A stretch of 14,694 nt of DNA from Oscillospiraceae bacterium (GTDB taxonomy: Bacteria > Bacillota_A > Clostridia > Oscillospirales > Oscillospiraceae). The stretch's first letter is position 1; each line of letters begins with the position of its first letter. The stretch covers positions 1 to 14,694 of the forward strand of contig JAFUPG010000034.1 of the NCBI GenBank assembly GCA_017481325.1. The letters are read 5' to 3'. Positions 5,896-14,265 of the stretch are shown in pieces. The notes under the pieces were generated by a model. That model was not told the DNA's origin, did no database searches, and saw only the letters and a program-made list of their open reading frames with translations. The position numbers and the translations under genes are program-made.

Positions 5896-5949
5896 GCTTA
5901 TTTTACAATTTCTCTCCCGAATTTTACCGTAGATTTTGGCTACTTTGAC

Positions 5950-5978
5950 TTGCGGACAGGCTATTCCCGTGCTAAAAT
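5950..5978 (+). promoter_or_regulatory. Promoter of the helicase-flavodoxin operon
   Basis: TTGCGG (5950-5955) and TAAAAT (5973-5978) have a 17 bp spacer. Transcription would begin near 5985, leaving a leader of about 25 bases. GGGGGA then lies 7 bases before the ATG at 6010. The open frame extends upstream through this promoter only by chance. Confidence 0.6.
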
Positions 5979-6009
5979 TAGAGGCAGATACAAAATGGGG
6001 GATTTTATC

Positions 6010-9000
6010 ATGGCATCCAATTTTGATTTTTTGACAAAATACTGCCCTGTGCCGGCGCAGTTGGGCAGAACCGCTGAGCTGTACTTATTTGCAAACGAAA
6101 ACAGCTGCATCACCCGGCTGGGGGCGCTGGCAGAGCGTTTGATCGAGAAACTCTGCGTCCTGGAGGATTTGAAGCAGCCCGAAACCTGTTCCGAAGGCCT
6201 CCAACGGCTGAAATATGCGCAGAAGCTGCCCCGGCGGATCGAGGATATGCTCTACACCCTGTGCAAGGCTGCCGGTGAGGCTCGTTTCGGTCTGCCGACC
6301 GGCCGGGAAGAGGCCGTTGCTCTGCTGCAGCTGGCCTTTCACCTGAGCTGCTGGCTGGCAGAGGTCTATTTGGACCCGGATTTTGCGGCGCCGGAATATA
6401 TTCTGCCGGAGGATTCCACGTCAAACCCGGACTTTTTCAGCCATTTACAGGCAGAGGAGGAAAAATGTGCCGCCCTTTCTGCCCGGAATGTAGAGGCCAC
6501 TGCCTATACGACAGAGGGCGAGAGCCGCAAAGATATCGCCTTGCGGGTGGCAAAAGCGCTGCCCCTGAGTCCCTCGGAGACCGACTGTCTCTCTGCCAAC
6601 CCCATTCGCCTGGATGCTTCCGTGCTGCCCGGGGTGAACTTCGCCATGCACCAAAACGGAGCCTCCATCATCCATCTTCTTACCATTGAAAATACTACGG
6701 ACAGTATCCCGGAGAATCTGGAGCTGGAGATCCGCTCTACGCCGGAGTTTACGCTGCCCTTCACCCGTCACATTGACCTGCTGCCTGCTCACAAAGCCAT
6801 TTCCGTTGCCCGTCCCAAGCTGATGCTGAACGGGGAATTCCTGGCGGGTATGACGGAAAAGCTCACCGGCACGCTCCATATGGCACTGCGCTCCGGGGAT
6901 ACCGTTCTGGCCTCGGATTACCGGGAAATCACGGTCTATGCCTATGACGAATGGCACGGTCTGGGGCTTTATTCGGAGCTGCTCTCCGCCTTTGTGACAC
7001 CCAACCACCCGGAGATCGCCCGAATTCTGGCTCGTGCCACAGAATTTCTGGGCAATTGGACCGGCGATACCTCCATGGATGCCTATCAATCCCGGGACCC
7101 CAACCGGGTGCTGCAGCAGGCAGCGGCCATTTTTACCGCCATTAAGGAGCAGGCCATCAGCTATGTAGTACCTCCCGCCAGCTTTGAGCGCATGGGGCAA
7201 CGGGTGCGCCTGTGCGACACGGTACTGCAGCAGAAGCTGGGCACCTGCCTGGATCTGACCCTGCTCTACGCCTCCTGTCTGGAGGCCGCCGGCTTACATC
7301 CTCTGCTTTTGACCACGCCGGGACACATTTTCACCGGTCTCTGGCTGGAGGACAAGATGTTCCCCGAGTGTGTGCAGGACGACGTTTCCCTGATCACCAA
7401 GCGGCTGGCCTCCGGTATCAATGAGATCGCCGTGGTGGAGACCACCGGTGTGACCACCGCCCGGGATCTCTCCTTTGACGATGCCCGGAGTCTGGGTGAA
7501 CGAAATCTGGTCACCCAGCAGCTGGACTACATTATTGATGTCTACCGGGCCCGTATGAGCCAGATTTCCCCCCTTCCCCAACGGGTGCATACCCCCTCGG
7601 GTTGGGTGGTACAGCATGAGGTGCGCTTCCGCCGGGAGAATATGGCCGCCCCCACCAATCTGGATACCACCATCCGCCTCGATCCCCAAGTGCAGGAAGA
7701 GAATCTGCCCAAAAAGGTGCAGTGGGAGCGAAAGCTGCTGGATCTGGGTCTTCGAAACACCCTGATCAACCTGCGGCTGACCAAAACCCAGCTGCCCATT
7801 CTCACCGGTTCTCTGGACGAGCTGGAAAATGCCCTGGCTGACGGCAGTGATTTCCGCATTTTGCCCCGTCCCGCAGAGCTCAGCATGGGTGAATTCTCCT
7901 TTGAGGCGCTGAAGGAGCTGGGCAGCGCCGAGATTATCCGGGCAGAATTTGACAACAAACGTCTGCGCTCCTCTTTCACGGAGGGTGAATTGAACACCGC
8001 CATTAAGGGTCTGTACCGCAGCGCCAAAACAGCCCTGGAAGAAAACGGCGCCAACACCTTATATTTATCTCTGGGTATGCTCCGCTGGTTTGAGACGCCC
8101 CGGAGCACCAAGGCACGCTACGCTCCCATGATCCTGGTGCCCATTGAGATCGTCCGGAAATCCGCCGCCCAAGGCTACATCATCCGCATGCGGGACGAGG
8201 AGCCCCAGATGAACATCACCCTGCTGGAAAAGCTGAAGCAGGATTTCGGCATTGTGGTCAACGGTCTGGACCCGCTGCCCACCGACGAGCACGGCATCGA
8301 CATCCGTCGGGTTTTGACCGTCATGCGTCAGGCTGTGATGGAGCAGCCCCGTTGGGATGTGGTGGAGACCGCCGGAATCGGTATTTTCTCCTTCTCTCAG
8401 TTTGTCATGTGGAACGATATCCGCAACCGCACCGAGGATCTGCTGCGGAACAAGGTCGTGCGCAGCCTGATGGACGGCAAGCTCTGCTGGGATGCCCAGC
8501 CGCTGGAGATCGGGAACCGGGTCAGCGAGGACAATGTGCTCTTGCCCATGCCGGCGGATGCCTCCCAGCTGTATGCCATTCAGGCGGCCTGCGGCGACGA
8601 GAGTTTTGTGCTCCACGGCCCTCCCGGCACCGGCAAATCCCAGACCATCACTTCCCTGATCGCCAATGCCCTTGCCAAGGGCAAACGGGTGCTCTTTGTA
8701 GCCGAGAAAATGGCGGCGCTGGAGGTGGTACAGAACCGTCTGGAGCGCATCGGCATCGGCCCCTTCTGTCTGGAGCTGCACTCCAATAAATCCAAGAAAA
8801 AGGATGTGCTGGAGCAGCTGCGCAAGGCCTCTGAGGTGACCAAGACCCTCTCTGCCGAGGACTTTGCCGCCAAGGCGGAACGTCTGGCCAAAATGCGCCG
8901 GGAGCTGGACAGCTATGCAGAAGCGCTGCACCGTCCCCTTTCCTGCGGCAGCGATCTGTACACCCTGATCAGCGAATATGAAGCATATAAAACCGCACCG

Positions 9001-12000
9001 GAGATCGGTGCTTTTGAGGGGGACTTTGTCCGCAGCCTGAGTCGCAGCGATCTGGAGAGCCGGGAGCTGGCAGTGGAGCGTTTGATCGCCGCTGCCGGAG
9101 AGATCGGCCATCCCGTCGGACATTCCCTGTCTGCCGTGGGCTGCAGCCAGTACAGCCAGCAGCTTCGCAGCACTCTGGAGCAAAGGGTTCAAATTTATCA
9201 AAATCAGCTTGTTACCGTGGCGCAGTGGGCTCGTCAGCTGTGCGAAGCGCTGGAAGAGCCGCTGCCCAAGGGATATAACGACCTGGAGACACTGGTTGCC
9301 AAGGCGACCGCTTTAGCCTGCTGGTATCAGATGCCCAGCGCCTGGGCTCAGGCTGCCTATCCCCCTGCCTATTTCGAAGAGGTCGCAAAGCTTTCCCGTC
9401 ATGCTTCCGCTGCCAATCAGCTGGAGCAACAGCTGCTGCAGCGCTTTGACCCCGGTTTCCTGACCGTGGACGGCAATGGCCTGTTTGCAGAATATGCGCA
9501 AGTGTCCGCCAAGTGGTTCCTGCCCAAGATGCTGGGTATGAACCGTCTCGCCAAAACCCTGAGCGCCTATGCCAAGAGCCCTGTGGCAAAGGATGACGTC
9601 CGGCTCTGGGTGACCATGCTCCGGGATTACCGTCAGGAGCAGAGTGCCGCCGAGGCGCTGCTGCACACCTACGGCAGGGAGCTGGGCAGTCTTTACGCCG
9701 GGAAATCCACCGATTGGGGCAAGGTACAGCAGCTGTCCGCTGTGGCACAGGGCAGCGCAAGAACGCTCTACGGCCTCTATGGCAGCTATGACGTGATCCA
9801 CAAGCACGGCGGCAGTGCCGGATTGCAGGATGCCGTATTGGGTCTGAAGGAGGGCTTTGCCTCCTTCACCGCCGCCAAAAAGGACTTTGACGGGCTTTTG
9901 TCCATCGTCCAAAAAGAAGAGGAAAACTGGCTCCAAGGTCAGATCTCCCTCTGCCGGAGCATTCTGGAGCACCGGGAAGTGCTGAAGGAGTGGATCGCCT
10001 ACGTGGCTGCCACCCGTGAGGCCACTGCACTGGGTCTGCAAAACATTGTCTGCAACTATGAACAGGGTGCAGACCACAACACTGTCTTCCCCTCCTACAA
10101 AAAAGCCATGCTCCGGGCGCTGATTTCTGCCGCCATCGACGACAGCGACAGTCTGAACCGCTTCTCCGGCGCTGTGTTCAACAAGAAGATCGAGCAGTAC
10201 AAGCGGCTGGATCAGGAGTGGACCGCCCTGTCTCAGCAGGAGGTCTACTGCCGTCTGGCGGCGAAGGTGCCCAATTTTACCCGTGAGGCCGCTCAGAGCT
10301 CCGAGCTGGGCATTTTGCAGCGCTGCATTAAAAGCGGTGGCAGAGGCACCAGTATCCGCAAGCTTTTTGATCAGATCCCCAACCTGCTGCCCCGACTTTG
10401 CCCCTGTATGCTCATGAGCCCCATTTCCGCCGCCCAGTATCTGGACCCCAAGGGCGAGCCCTTTGACATTGTAGTCTTCGACGAGGCCTCCCAGCTGCCC
10501 ACCTGTAAGGCCGTCGGCGTGCTGGCTCGGGGCAAAAATGCCATTATCGTAGGCGATCCCAAGCAGATGCCCCCCACCGCCTTCTTCGCCACCAACACCA
10601 CCGATGAGGACAATCTGGATGCGGAGGATCTGGAGAGCATTTTGGATGACTGTCTGGCTCTGAATATGCCTCAGTCCCATTTGCTGTGGCACTACCGCAG
10701 CCGCCATGAGAGCCTCATTGCCTTCAGCAACAGCCATTTCTACGAGAACAAGCTCTTCACCTTCCCCTCGGTCAACGACCGGGAGTCCAAGGTGCAGCTG
10801 GTACAGGTGGATGGTGTGTTCGACCGTGGCAAATCCCGCACCAACCGGCAGGAGGCTCTGGCCGTATTGGAGGAGATCAAGCGCAGATACGCAGATCCCG
10901 TCCTGTCCCGGCAGAGCATTGGTGTTGTGACATTTAATATTTCTCAGCAGCATCTTATTGACGACCTGCTTAACGAGGCCTGCGCCAAAGATCCTGCACT
11001 GGAAAAATGGGCCTACGGCTCTGAGGAACCCCTGTTCATCAAGAATCTGGAAAATGTACAGGGCGATGAACGGGATGTGATCCTCTTCTCCATTGGCTTC
11101 GGCCCCGACGAAAACGGCAAGATCTACATGAACTTCGGCCCCCTGAACCGGGACGGCGGTTGGCGACGGCTGAATGTGGCAGTGTCCCGAGCTCGCTGTG
11201 AGATGATGGTCTTCTCCACTCTGCGGCCGGATCAGCTGGATCTGAACCGCAGCAAGGCCGAGGGCGTGGCTGCACTGCGCAGTTTCCTGGAATATGCCCA
11301 GGGTCGCCCCGGTGCCATTGAGGAGATCTCCGCACGTAAGCCGCAGCAAAGCGGCATCGCCCAGGCGGTATGCAAGGCGCTGAAGGAAAAGGGCTACGAC
11401 ACCGACTTGGCTGTGGGCAGATCGGAGTACCGCATTGACATCGGCGTGATCGATCCGGAGCAGCCGGATCGCTATCTCCTGGGCATTCTGCTGGATGGCC
11501 CCGGCTACGGTGCCGCCAAAACCACCCGTGACCGTGAGATCGCCCAGAGCAGCGTTCTGGACGGTCTGGGATGGGAGCTGCTGCGGCTTTGGTCCATGGA
11601 CTGGTGGGACAACAGCGAAAAGGAATTAAAACGGATTCTGCGAAGGCTGAAGGAGCTGCAGAAGGAAAAGAACGAGCCCGAAGCACCGCCTGTGGCACCG
11701 CTGCCGTCCCCGGAAATGCCCCGTCTGGCCGCAGCGCCCAGGCAGGAGCTCTCCGCAAAGCTGCCGCCGGTTTACCTTGCGGCAAATCTGCCCGTCATCG
11801 CCGTCTCCCCCGAGGATTTTATCGAGCCCCGGCACGCCAAAGGCATTCGCCGTGCCATTGAGACCGTCATCGCTCAGGAGGCGCCCATCAGTTCTGCCCT
11901 GCTGGTCAAGCGAGTGGTAAAAAGCTACGGCATCACCCGGGCCGGAGCCCGTATGCAGGCGCATATTCAAAGCATTTTGGAAAAAATGCCGCTCCTGGCC

Positions 12001-12366
12001 ACGGGACAGCTGGGAAAAATATTCTACTGGCGAAAGGATCAGAATCCCAATGCCTTCTGCGGCTTCCGTGTCAACGGCGAGGGAGAAAACCGCCGGGACG
12101 TGGGTGAGATCCCCGTTCAGGAGATCGCCAACGCCGTTTACACCGTACTCTATGAGCAGGTCAGCATGGGGCAGGAAGATCTGCTCCGGGAGACCGCCTT
12201 TCAGCTGGGCTTCGCCCGGCTGGGCAGCAATGTGATCCCGGCGCTGTCCCTGGGTCTGCGATATGCTCTGGAACAGGGCGGCATTACCCCCGGCGCCAAC
12301 GGTGCGCTGATCCTCTCTGCCGGCGGTACCGCACGGGCAGAGGACACCATCAAGAGTTTCCGATGA
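6010..12366 (+). CDS. Giant DUF4011 / SF1 helicase / Vsr-like nuclease / DUF3320 protein
   Basis: 2118 residues from the ATG at 6010 (GGGGGA 7 bases upstream). A transglutaminase-like segment has GTCLDLT with Cys413 and GHIF with His439. DUF4011 begins at WERKLLDLGLRNTLINLRL (from Trp572). Helicase motifs follow: Walker A GPPGTGKS (870-877), DEASQ (1491-1495), GDPKQMPP (1515-1522), WHYRSR (1560-1565), QGDERD (1684-1689) and RRLNVAVSRAR (1719-1729). The 610 residues between Walker A and DEAS are a long, mainly helical insertion. A restriction-fold Vsr/MTES_1575-like domain has YRIDIG (Asp1810), LLDG (Asp1829), TTRDRE and LGWELLRLWSMDWW. DUF3320 occupies about 1945-2100. All motor motifs look intact. 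Proteins of this build are cytoplasmic DNA- or RNA-dependent ATPases with nuclease parts, and a similar DUF4011-helicase-Vsr gene has been reported as antiphage (Hhe, from memory). Defence here is an inference. Flavodoxin follows in the same operon. Confidence 0.92.
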   Translation: MASNFDFLTKYCPVPAQLGRTAELYLFANENSCITRLGALAERLIEKLCVLEDLKQPETCSEGLQRLKYAQKLPRRIEDMLYTLCKAAGEARFGLPTGREEAVALLQLAFHLSCWLAEVYLDPDFAAPEYILPEDSTSNPDFFSHLQAEEEKCAALSARNVEATAYTTEGESRKDIALRVAKALPLSPSETDCLSANPIRLDASVLPGVNFAMHQNGASIIHLLTIENTTDSIPENLELEIRSTPEFTLPFTRHIDLLPAHKAISVARPKLMLNGEFLAGMTEKLTGTLHMALRSGDTVLASDYREITVYAYDEWHGLGLYSELLSAFVTPNHPEIARILARATEFLGNWTGDTSMDAYQSRDPNRVLQQAAAIFTAIKEQAISYVVPPASFERMGQRVRLCDTVLQQKLGTCLDLTLLYASCLEAAGLHPLLLTTPGHIFTGLWLEDKMFPECVQDDVSLITKRLASGINEIAVVETTGVTTARDLSFDDARSLGERNLVTQQLDYIIDVYRARMSQISPLPQRVHTPSGWVVQHEVRFRRENMAAPTNLDTTIRLDPQVQEENLPKKVQWERKLLDLGLRNTLINLRLTKTQLPILTGSLDELENALADGSDFRILPRPAELSMGEFSFEALKELGSAEIIRAEFDNKRLRSSFTEGELNTAIKGLYRSAKTALEENGANTLYLSLGMLRWFETPRSTKARYAPMILVPIEIVRKSAAQGYIIRMRDEEPQMNITLLEKLKQDFGIVVNGLDPLPTDEHGIDIRRVLTVMRQAVMEQPRWDVVETAGIGIFSFSQFVMWNDIRNRTEDLLRNKVVRSLMDGKLCWDAQPLEIGNRVSEDNVLLPMPADASQLYAIQAACGDESFVLHGPPGTGKSQTITSLIANALAKGKRVLFVAEKMAALEVVQNRLERIGIGPFCLELHSNKSKKKDVLEQLRKASEVTKTLSAEDFAAKAERLAKMRRELDSYAEALHRPLSCGSDLYTLISEYEAYKTAPEIGAFEGDFVRSLSRSDLESRELAVERLIAAAGEIGHPVGHSLSAVGCSQYSQQLRSTLEQRVQIYQNQLVTVAQWARQLCEALEEPLPKGYNDLETLVAKATALACWYQMPSAWAQAAYPPAYFEEVAKLSRHASAANQLEQQLLQRFDPGFLTVDGNGLFAEYAQVSAKWFLPKMLGMNRLAKTLSAYAKSPVAKDDVRLWVTMLRDYRQEQSAAEALLHTYGRELGSLYAGKSTDWGKVQQLSAVAQGSARTLYGLYGSYDVIHKHGGSAGLQDAVLGLKEGFASFTAAKKDFDGLLSIVQKEEENWLQGQISLCRSILEHREVLKEWIAYVAATREATALGLQNIVCNYEQGADHNTVFPSYKKAMLRALISAAIDDSDSLNRFSGAVFNKKIEQYKRLDQEWTALSQQEVYCRLAAKVPNFTREAAQSSELGILQRCIKSGGRGTSIRKLFDQIPNLLPRLCPCMLMSPISAAQYLDPKGEPFDIVVFDEASQLPTCKAVGVLARGKNAIIVGDPKQMPPTAFFATNTTDEDNLDAEDLESILDDCLALNMPQSHLLWHYRSRHESLIAFSNSHFYENKLFTFPSVNDRESKVQLVQVDGVFDRGKSRTNRQEALAVLEEIKRRYADPVLSRQSIGVVTFNISQQHLIDDLLNEACAKDPALEKWAYGSEEPLFIKNLENVQGDERDVILFSIGFGPDENGKIYMNFGPLNRDGGWRRLNVAVSRARCEMMVFSTLRPDQLDLNRSKAEGVAALRSFLEYAQGRPGAIEEISARKPQQSGIAQAVCKALKEKGYDTDLAVGRSEYRIDIGVIDPEQPDRYLLGILLDGPGYGAAKTTRDREIAQSSVLDGLGWELLRLWSMDWWDNSEKELKRILRRLKELQKEKNEPEAPPVAPLPSPEMPRLAAAPRQELSAKLPPVYLAANLPVIAVSPEDFIEPRHAKGIRRAIETVIAQEAPISSALLVKRVVKSYGITRAGARMQAHIQSILEKMPLLATGQLGKIFYWRKDQNPNAFCGFRVNGEGENRRDVGEIPVQEIANAVYTVLYEQVSMGQEDLLRETAFQLGFARLGSNVIPALSLGLRYALEQGGITPGANGALILSAGGTARAEDTIKSFR

Positions 12367-12379
12367 AGGAGAAATTGCT

Positions 12380-12859
12380 ATGTCTCAGGTTTTAGTCGCT
12401 TATTTTTCCGCCACCGGCACCACCGCCAGGGCAGCAAAGGGAATTGCCGAAGCCCTGGAGGCGCCGCTCTATGAGATCGCCCCCGTGACCCCCTACACCA
12501 AGGCTGATCTCAACTGGATGAATCCCTTCTCCCGCAGCACCAAAGAGATGAAGGGCAAGAACAACCGTCCTCCCTTGGGCAGTGATGCCATCGATCTCGC
12601 CCCTTATGATACCATTTTGCTGGGCTTCCCCATCTGGTGGTATGTTGCCCCTACCCTGGTCAACAGTTTTCTGGAGAAATATGACTTCTCGGGCAAAAAG
12701 CTGATCCTTTTCGCCACCTCCGGCGGCAGCGATTTCGGCAAGACCGCCCTGAAAATGGCGCCCAGCTGCCCCGGCGCTGCGATCATGGAGGGTCGGGTCT
12801 TCAAACGCAAGGATGCGCCGGATGCCCCCGCCCAGTGGGCAAAATCCCTGAAGCTCTAA
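12380..12859 (+). CDS. Flavodoxin
   Basis: 159 residues, the usual short-chain flavodoxin length. The FMN phosphate loop SATGTT is at 10-15 after the first beta strand (VLVAYF). The flavin-flanking loop FPIWWYVAP (83-91) and FATSGGSDFGKT further on match the Flavodoxin_4-type family found widely in Clostridia, where such proteins act in electron transfer or as flavin-dependent reductases. It is cytoplasmic, with no signal or membrane segment. The start has AAGGAG 8 bases upstream and lies 13 bp after the helicase stop codon with no promoter between, so the two are co-transcribed. Whether the pairing is functional or merely positional is unknown. A bidirectional terminator follows. Confidence 0.92.
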   Translation: MSQVLVAYFSATGTTARAAKGIAEALEAPLYEIAPVTPYTKADLNWMNPFSRSTKEMKGKNNRPPLGSDAIDLAPYDTILLGFPIWWYVAPTLVNSFLEKYDFSGKKLILFATSGGSDFGKTALKMAPSCPGAAIMEGRVFKRKDAPDAPAQWAKSLKL

Positions 12860-12895
12860 GAGTAGAGCGGACAAGGAAGAGAATCGAAAATAGCA

Positions 12896-12932
12896 CAAAA
12901 GGGCTGCCTCCCCTGAGGAGACAGCCCTTTTG
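12896..12932. terminator. Bidirectional terminator between convergent genes
   Basis: CAAAAGGGCTG (12896-12906) pairs with CAGCCCTTTTG (12922-12932). After one C/A mismatch, CTCC (12908-12911) pairs with GGAG (12917-12920) around the loop CCTGA. Read on either strand the stem ends in a T run, so it can end both the flavodoxin operon and the convergent radical SAM gene. Confidence 0.85.
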
Positions 12933-12959
12933 CAATTTGATTCTGCCGGAAATCGGACG

Positions 12960-13838
12960 TTATGGTTTGGGATAATGCTTCAAGTGGGTATTGAGGTAGT
13001 GCAGTACCCGTTTTTTGTCCGCTGACCACAGAGGGGCGATCAGGTCTTTTTTTGCACCGTCACCGGTGATGCGGTGGATCACGGTGTCGGGCTTCAGCTC
13101 TGCCAGACAGAGGTCTAACATTTCCGCATATTCCTCCAGCTCCGGGCAGCGGAATTTCCCCGCCAGATAGTCCCGTGCCAGGTCAGTATTTTGCAGCACG
13201 TGGAGCAGATGAAACTTCACCCCGTCCGTACCGGCCCGGATGGCTGCTCGGGTGGTCTCTGCCATCTGCTGCGGCGTTTCCCCGGGCAGACCCAGAATCA
13301 TATGGGTCACCACCTCGATGCCGGCCTCCTTCAGGCGGCGCACAGCGTCGAAGTATACATTATTATTATATCCACGTCGAATATATTCCACCGACTTCGG
13401 ATGGATGGTCTGCAGACCCAATTCCACAGAAACAGGCTTGCGCCTGTTCAGCTGCGCCAGCAGGTCAATGACCTCCTGCGGCAGACAATCGGGACGGGTA
13501 CCGATGGCAAGCCCCACGATCTCCTCCGGTTCCATGGCCGCCTCATAGAGCCGCTTCAGCCGTTCCACGGGGGCATAGGTATTGGTAAAGGATTGAAAAT
13601 AGGCGATAAACTTCTCGCCGCCCTTAAACGCCACACGGGTCTTGGCCTCTTGAAGCTGTCGGGAAATGTCGCTGCCACGGGCGGCAAAAGCGCTGCCGCC
13701 GTCACCGCCGCAGAAGATGCAACCGCCATAGCCCAGAGTTCCATCCCGATTGGGACAGGTAAATCCCCCGTCCAGACTCAGTTTATAGACCTTGCAGCCG
13801 AATTTCTCCCGATAAAAATCCGAAAGCCGAACCGCCAC
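12960..13838 (-). CDS. TIGR01212-family radical SAM protein (YhcC/YtqA type)
   Basis: 292 residues from a GTG start. SDFYREKFGCKVYKLSLDGG (6-25) leads into the cluster motif TCPNRDGTLGYGGCIFC, with Cys28, Cys40 and Cys43 spaced x11 and x2. These should hold the SAM-binding 4Fe-4S cluster. Later landmarks are AYFQSFTNTYAP, AIGTRPDCLP, VELGLQT, THMILGLPGET and KFHLLHVLQNT, all characteristic of the family. The Bacillus homologue YtqA has been linked to modification of the tRNA wobble uridine (from memory). The GTG is preferred because AAGGGGGTG lies 5 bases upstream and the only upstream ATGs fall in or directly after the promoter -10 box. It is cytoplasmic, monocistronic in this window, and convergent with the flavodoxin operon. 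Confidence 0.9.
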   Translation of the reverse strand: MAVRLSDFYREKFGCKVYKLSLDGGFTCPNRDGTLGYGGCIFCGGDGGSAFAARGSDISRQLQEAKTRVAFKGGEKFIAYFQSFTNTYAPVERLKRLYEAAMEPEEIVGLAIGTRPDCLPQEVIDLLAQLNRRKPVSVELGLQTIHPKSVEYIRRGYNNNVYFDAVRRLKEAGIEVVTHMILGLPGETPQQMAETTRAAIRAGTDGVKFHLLHVLQNTDLARDYLAGKFRCPELEEYAEMLDLCLAELKPDTVIHRITGDGAKKDLIAPLWSADKKRVLHYLNTHLKHYPKP

Positions 13839-13866
13839 AGCCGCACCCCCTTTCTCATTTGAAACC

Positions 13867-13895
13867 ATTATACCACGGATTCCAAAAGCACGCAA
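13867..13895 (-). promoter_or_regulatory. Promoter of the radical SAM gene
   Basis: On the minus strand TTGCGT (13895-13890) and TATAAT (13872-13867) are separated by 17 bp. The -10 box overlaps an in-frame ATG, which rules that codon out as the start and supports the GTG at 13838. Confidence 0.75.
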
Positions 13896-13927
13896 CGGAA
13901 GAAATCCCATGGCGCCGCCCTTAGAAG

Positions 13928-14160
13928 TCGTAGGGGTGATTATCGATCGCCTGTGGTACTGCCGACCTCAAACGCACCACCATCAGAACCTGTAGGGGCA
14001 GGATACATCCTGCCCGTGGCACCGCTGACCTCAAACGCACCACCGTACCCCTCCGTAGGGGCGAACCCACGTGTTCGCCCGAGCCCCACCGCACCGGCAA
14101 CCAACATCGTAAGGGCGATTATCAATCGCCCACGGCGCCGCTGACAGGCAATGCACCTAC
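13928..14160 (+). repeat. Tandem array of four REP-like hairpin units, about 60 bp period
   Basis: Units begin with GTAGGGG (GTAAGGG in the last) at 13930, 13992, 14055 and 14109. Their stems are GGTGAT/ATCGCC; GGGCAGGA (13996-14003)/TCCTGCCC (14008-14015); GGGCGAAC (14059-14066)/GTTCGCCC (14073-14080); and GGGCGATT (14113-14120)/AATCGCCC (14124-14131). The first two units share the tail ACCTCAAACGCACCACC, and a GTGGxACxGC(C/T)GA segment links stem and tail. Arm sequences vary, yet both arms change together. No gene is present. The following stretch, 14161-14265, is AT-rich and shows nothing I can name. Confidence 0.8.
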
Positions 14161-14265
14161 AGCAGAACAATACATTTACCACAATATAATTATGTAAACA
14201 AGTATATTTCGTACTAAGGAACATAAAAATGTCCATTAAGACAAAAGGCATCCTGTCCGCAGTAA

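Noticed and set aside
5000..5932. 310-codon plus-strand frame
   Set aside because: Antisense to the ion channel gene and runs through its promoter.
5950..6009. Upstream extension of the helicase from a TTG codon
   Set aside because: The TTG is the -35 box of the promoter; the ATG at 6010 has a GGGGGA site at proper distance.
8065..9201. 378-codon minus-strand frame
   Set aside because: Antisense to the DUF4011/Walker A part of the helicase; low-complexity composition and no motif.
9313..11349. 678-codon open frame on the minus strand
   Set aside because: Lies wholly antisense to the helicase gene, whose motifs cover the same bases; no ribosome binding site or recognisable domain. GC-rich codon use leaves the antisense frame open.
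13839..13910. Longer radical SAM N-terminus from ATG codons upstream of the GTG
   Set aside because: The promoter -10 box TATAAT (13872-13867) overlaps one ATG, and the family normally begins a few residues before the SDFYREKFG segment.
13928..14160. CRISPR array
   Set aside because: Repeated units of about 60 bp contain variable hairpins rather than constant repeats with unique spacers, and no cas gene is present.
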